Of a stretch of 7,050 nt of DNA, positions 6,735 through 7,050 are shown piece by piece. This DNA comes from an uncultured Clostridia bacterium (GTDB lineage Bacteria; Bacillota; Clostridia; TANB77; CAG-508). The notes under the pieces are model-generated. The model did no database searches, was not told where the DNA came from, and worked only from the letters and a program-made list of their open reading frames with translations. The translations under genes and the position numbers were made by a program. The stretch is taken from contig CAKPOC010000052.1 in assembly GCA_934169535.1 (NCBI GenBank), positions 1-7,050 on the forward strand, written 5' to 3'. How positions within the stretch are numbered: position 1 is the stretch's first letter; each line of letters opens with the position of its first letter.

Positions 6735-7050
6735 ATGAACAAAAATATTTTAAAACATATAATAAGATATATTTTAATGCTTATGATAATTATTGTTTGT
6801 TCTACAATATTTAAATTTTCTTCAGATGGTGCAAGTTCTTCATCTAAAAAGAGTAGAGCCGTTTCAAAAGGTATAATTTATACTTTCTTAGACGGAAGAA
6901 ATATGTCAGAAGAAGAAATGGAAGAAAAAGTGCAAGTTATAGAAAAAGGTGTAAGAAAACTTGCACATTTTTCTATATATTTGCTACTTGGAATTTTGCT
7001 AATGTTATGTTGTGGAACATATAAAATTGAAAATGCGGTCAGGTTTGATA
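6735..7050 (+). CDS. VanZ-family membrane protein (N-terminal part, cut by window end)
   Basis: The first 105 codons are present, with no stop before the window ends. An N-terminal transmembrane helix (about residues 10-26) is followed by FKFSSDGASSSSKKS, the F-x-FSS...S pattern that follows the first helix in VanZ-like proteins. A soluble loop rich in Glu and Lys (about 52-72) comes next, and then VRKLAHFSIYLLLG (73-86), the family's most diagnostic motif, which begins the second helix. The family is named for the teicoplanin-resistance gene vanZ, but most members are chromosomal proteins of unknown role and no resistance should be inferred. The ATG follows AAAAGGA (6721-6727), 17 nt after the phosphofructokinase stop, so it is probably in that transcript. 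Confidence 0.85.
   Translation, partial: MNKNILKHIIRYILMLMIIIVCSTIFKFSSDGASSSSKKSRAVSKGIIYTFLDGRNMSEEEMEEKVQVIEKGVRKLAHFSIYLLLGILLMLCCGTYKIENAVRFD

Noticed and set aside
1..7050. Absence of TGA stops as a sign of genetic code 4 or 25
   Set aside because: All eight visible stops are TAA or TAG, but eight is a small sample in AT-rich DNA. No in-frame TGA occurs inside a gene, and Trp is encoded by TGG.
6735..7050. Glycopeptide resistance determinant
   Set aside because: Only a generic VanZ-family protein is seen, without vanA/vanH/vanX-type neighbours; such chromosomal members are common and mostly uncharacterised.

Overview
The window reads as a piece of a low-GC Firmicutes chromosome, most likely an uncultured gut-type member of the Clostridia. 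The reasons are the strong A+T bias with A-ending codons, AGGAGG-type ribosome binding sites, an Isc-independent SUF cassette using SufU, and protein wording typical of clostridial SufD and SufS. All genes lie on the + strand and are tightly packed. No mobile element, tRNA, rRNA or CRISPR array was seen.

Region 1 (1-3242) is the tail of a SUF iron-sulfur cluster operon followed by a tRNA-thiolation gene: sufD (5' end outside the window), sufS, sufU and mnmA. SufS takes sulfur from cysteine, SufU accepts it, and SufD belongs to the SufBCD scaffold. MnmA is a major user of cysteine-desulfurase sulfur, for 2-thiouridine at the tRNA wobble base, so the arrangement makes functional sense. Spacings are 14 nt (sufD-sufS), 8 nt (sufS-sufU) and a 14-nt overlap (sufU-mnmA), which suggests one transcript.

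Region 2 (3242-4730) probably continues the same transcript. It holds a small three-helix MscS-type channel whose ATG overlaps the mnmA stop by one base. After that comes a membrane-anchored protein that ends in a cyclophilin-like domain.

Region 3 (4731-7050) starts after the only real intergenic gap (82 nt), which contains an extended -10 promoter candidate. It carries yebC, a phosphofructokinase gene and the start of a VanZ-family membrane protein.

The main surprise is damage in three otherwise well-conserved genes. sufD has a one-base frame change near position 40-57. mnmA lacks roughly a dozen codons and changes frame near 2870-2876. The phosphofructokinase gene has two in-frame TAA codons at 5671 and 5689, yet the same frame is conserved on both sides. 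The sequence alone cannot separate real gene decay from assembly or consensus errors. Three hits in 7 kb of core genes makes sequence error the simpler explanation, but two clean in-frame stops are not the usual indel-type error and deserve a check. I found no convincing undescribed system; the membrane-anchored cyclophilin-like protein is the least characterised intact gene.
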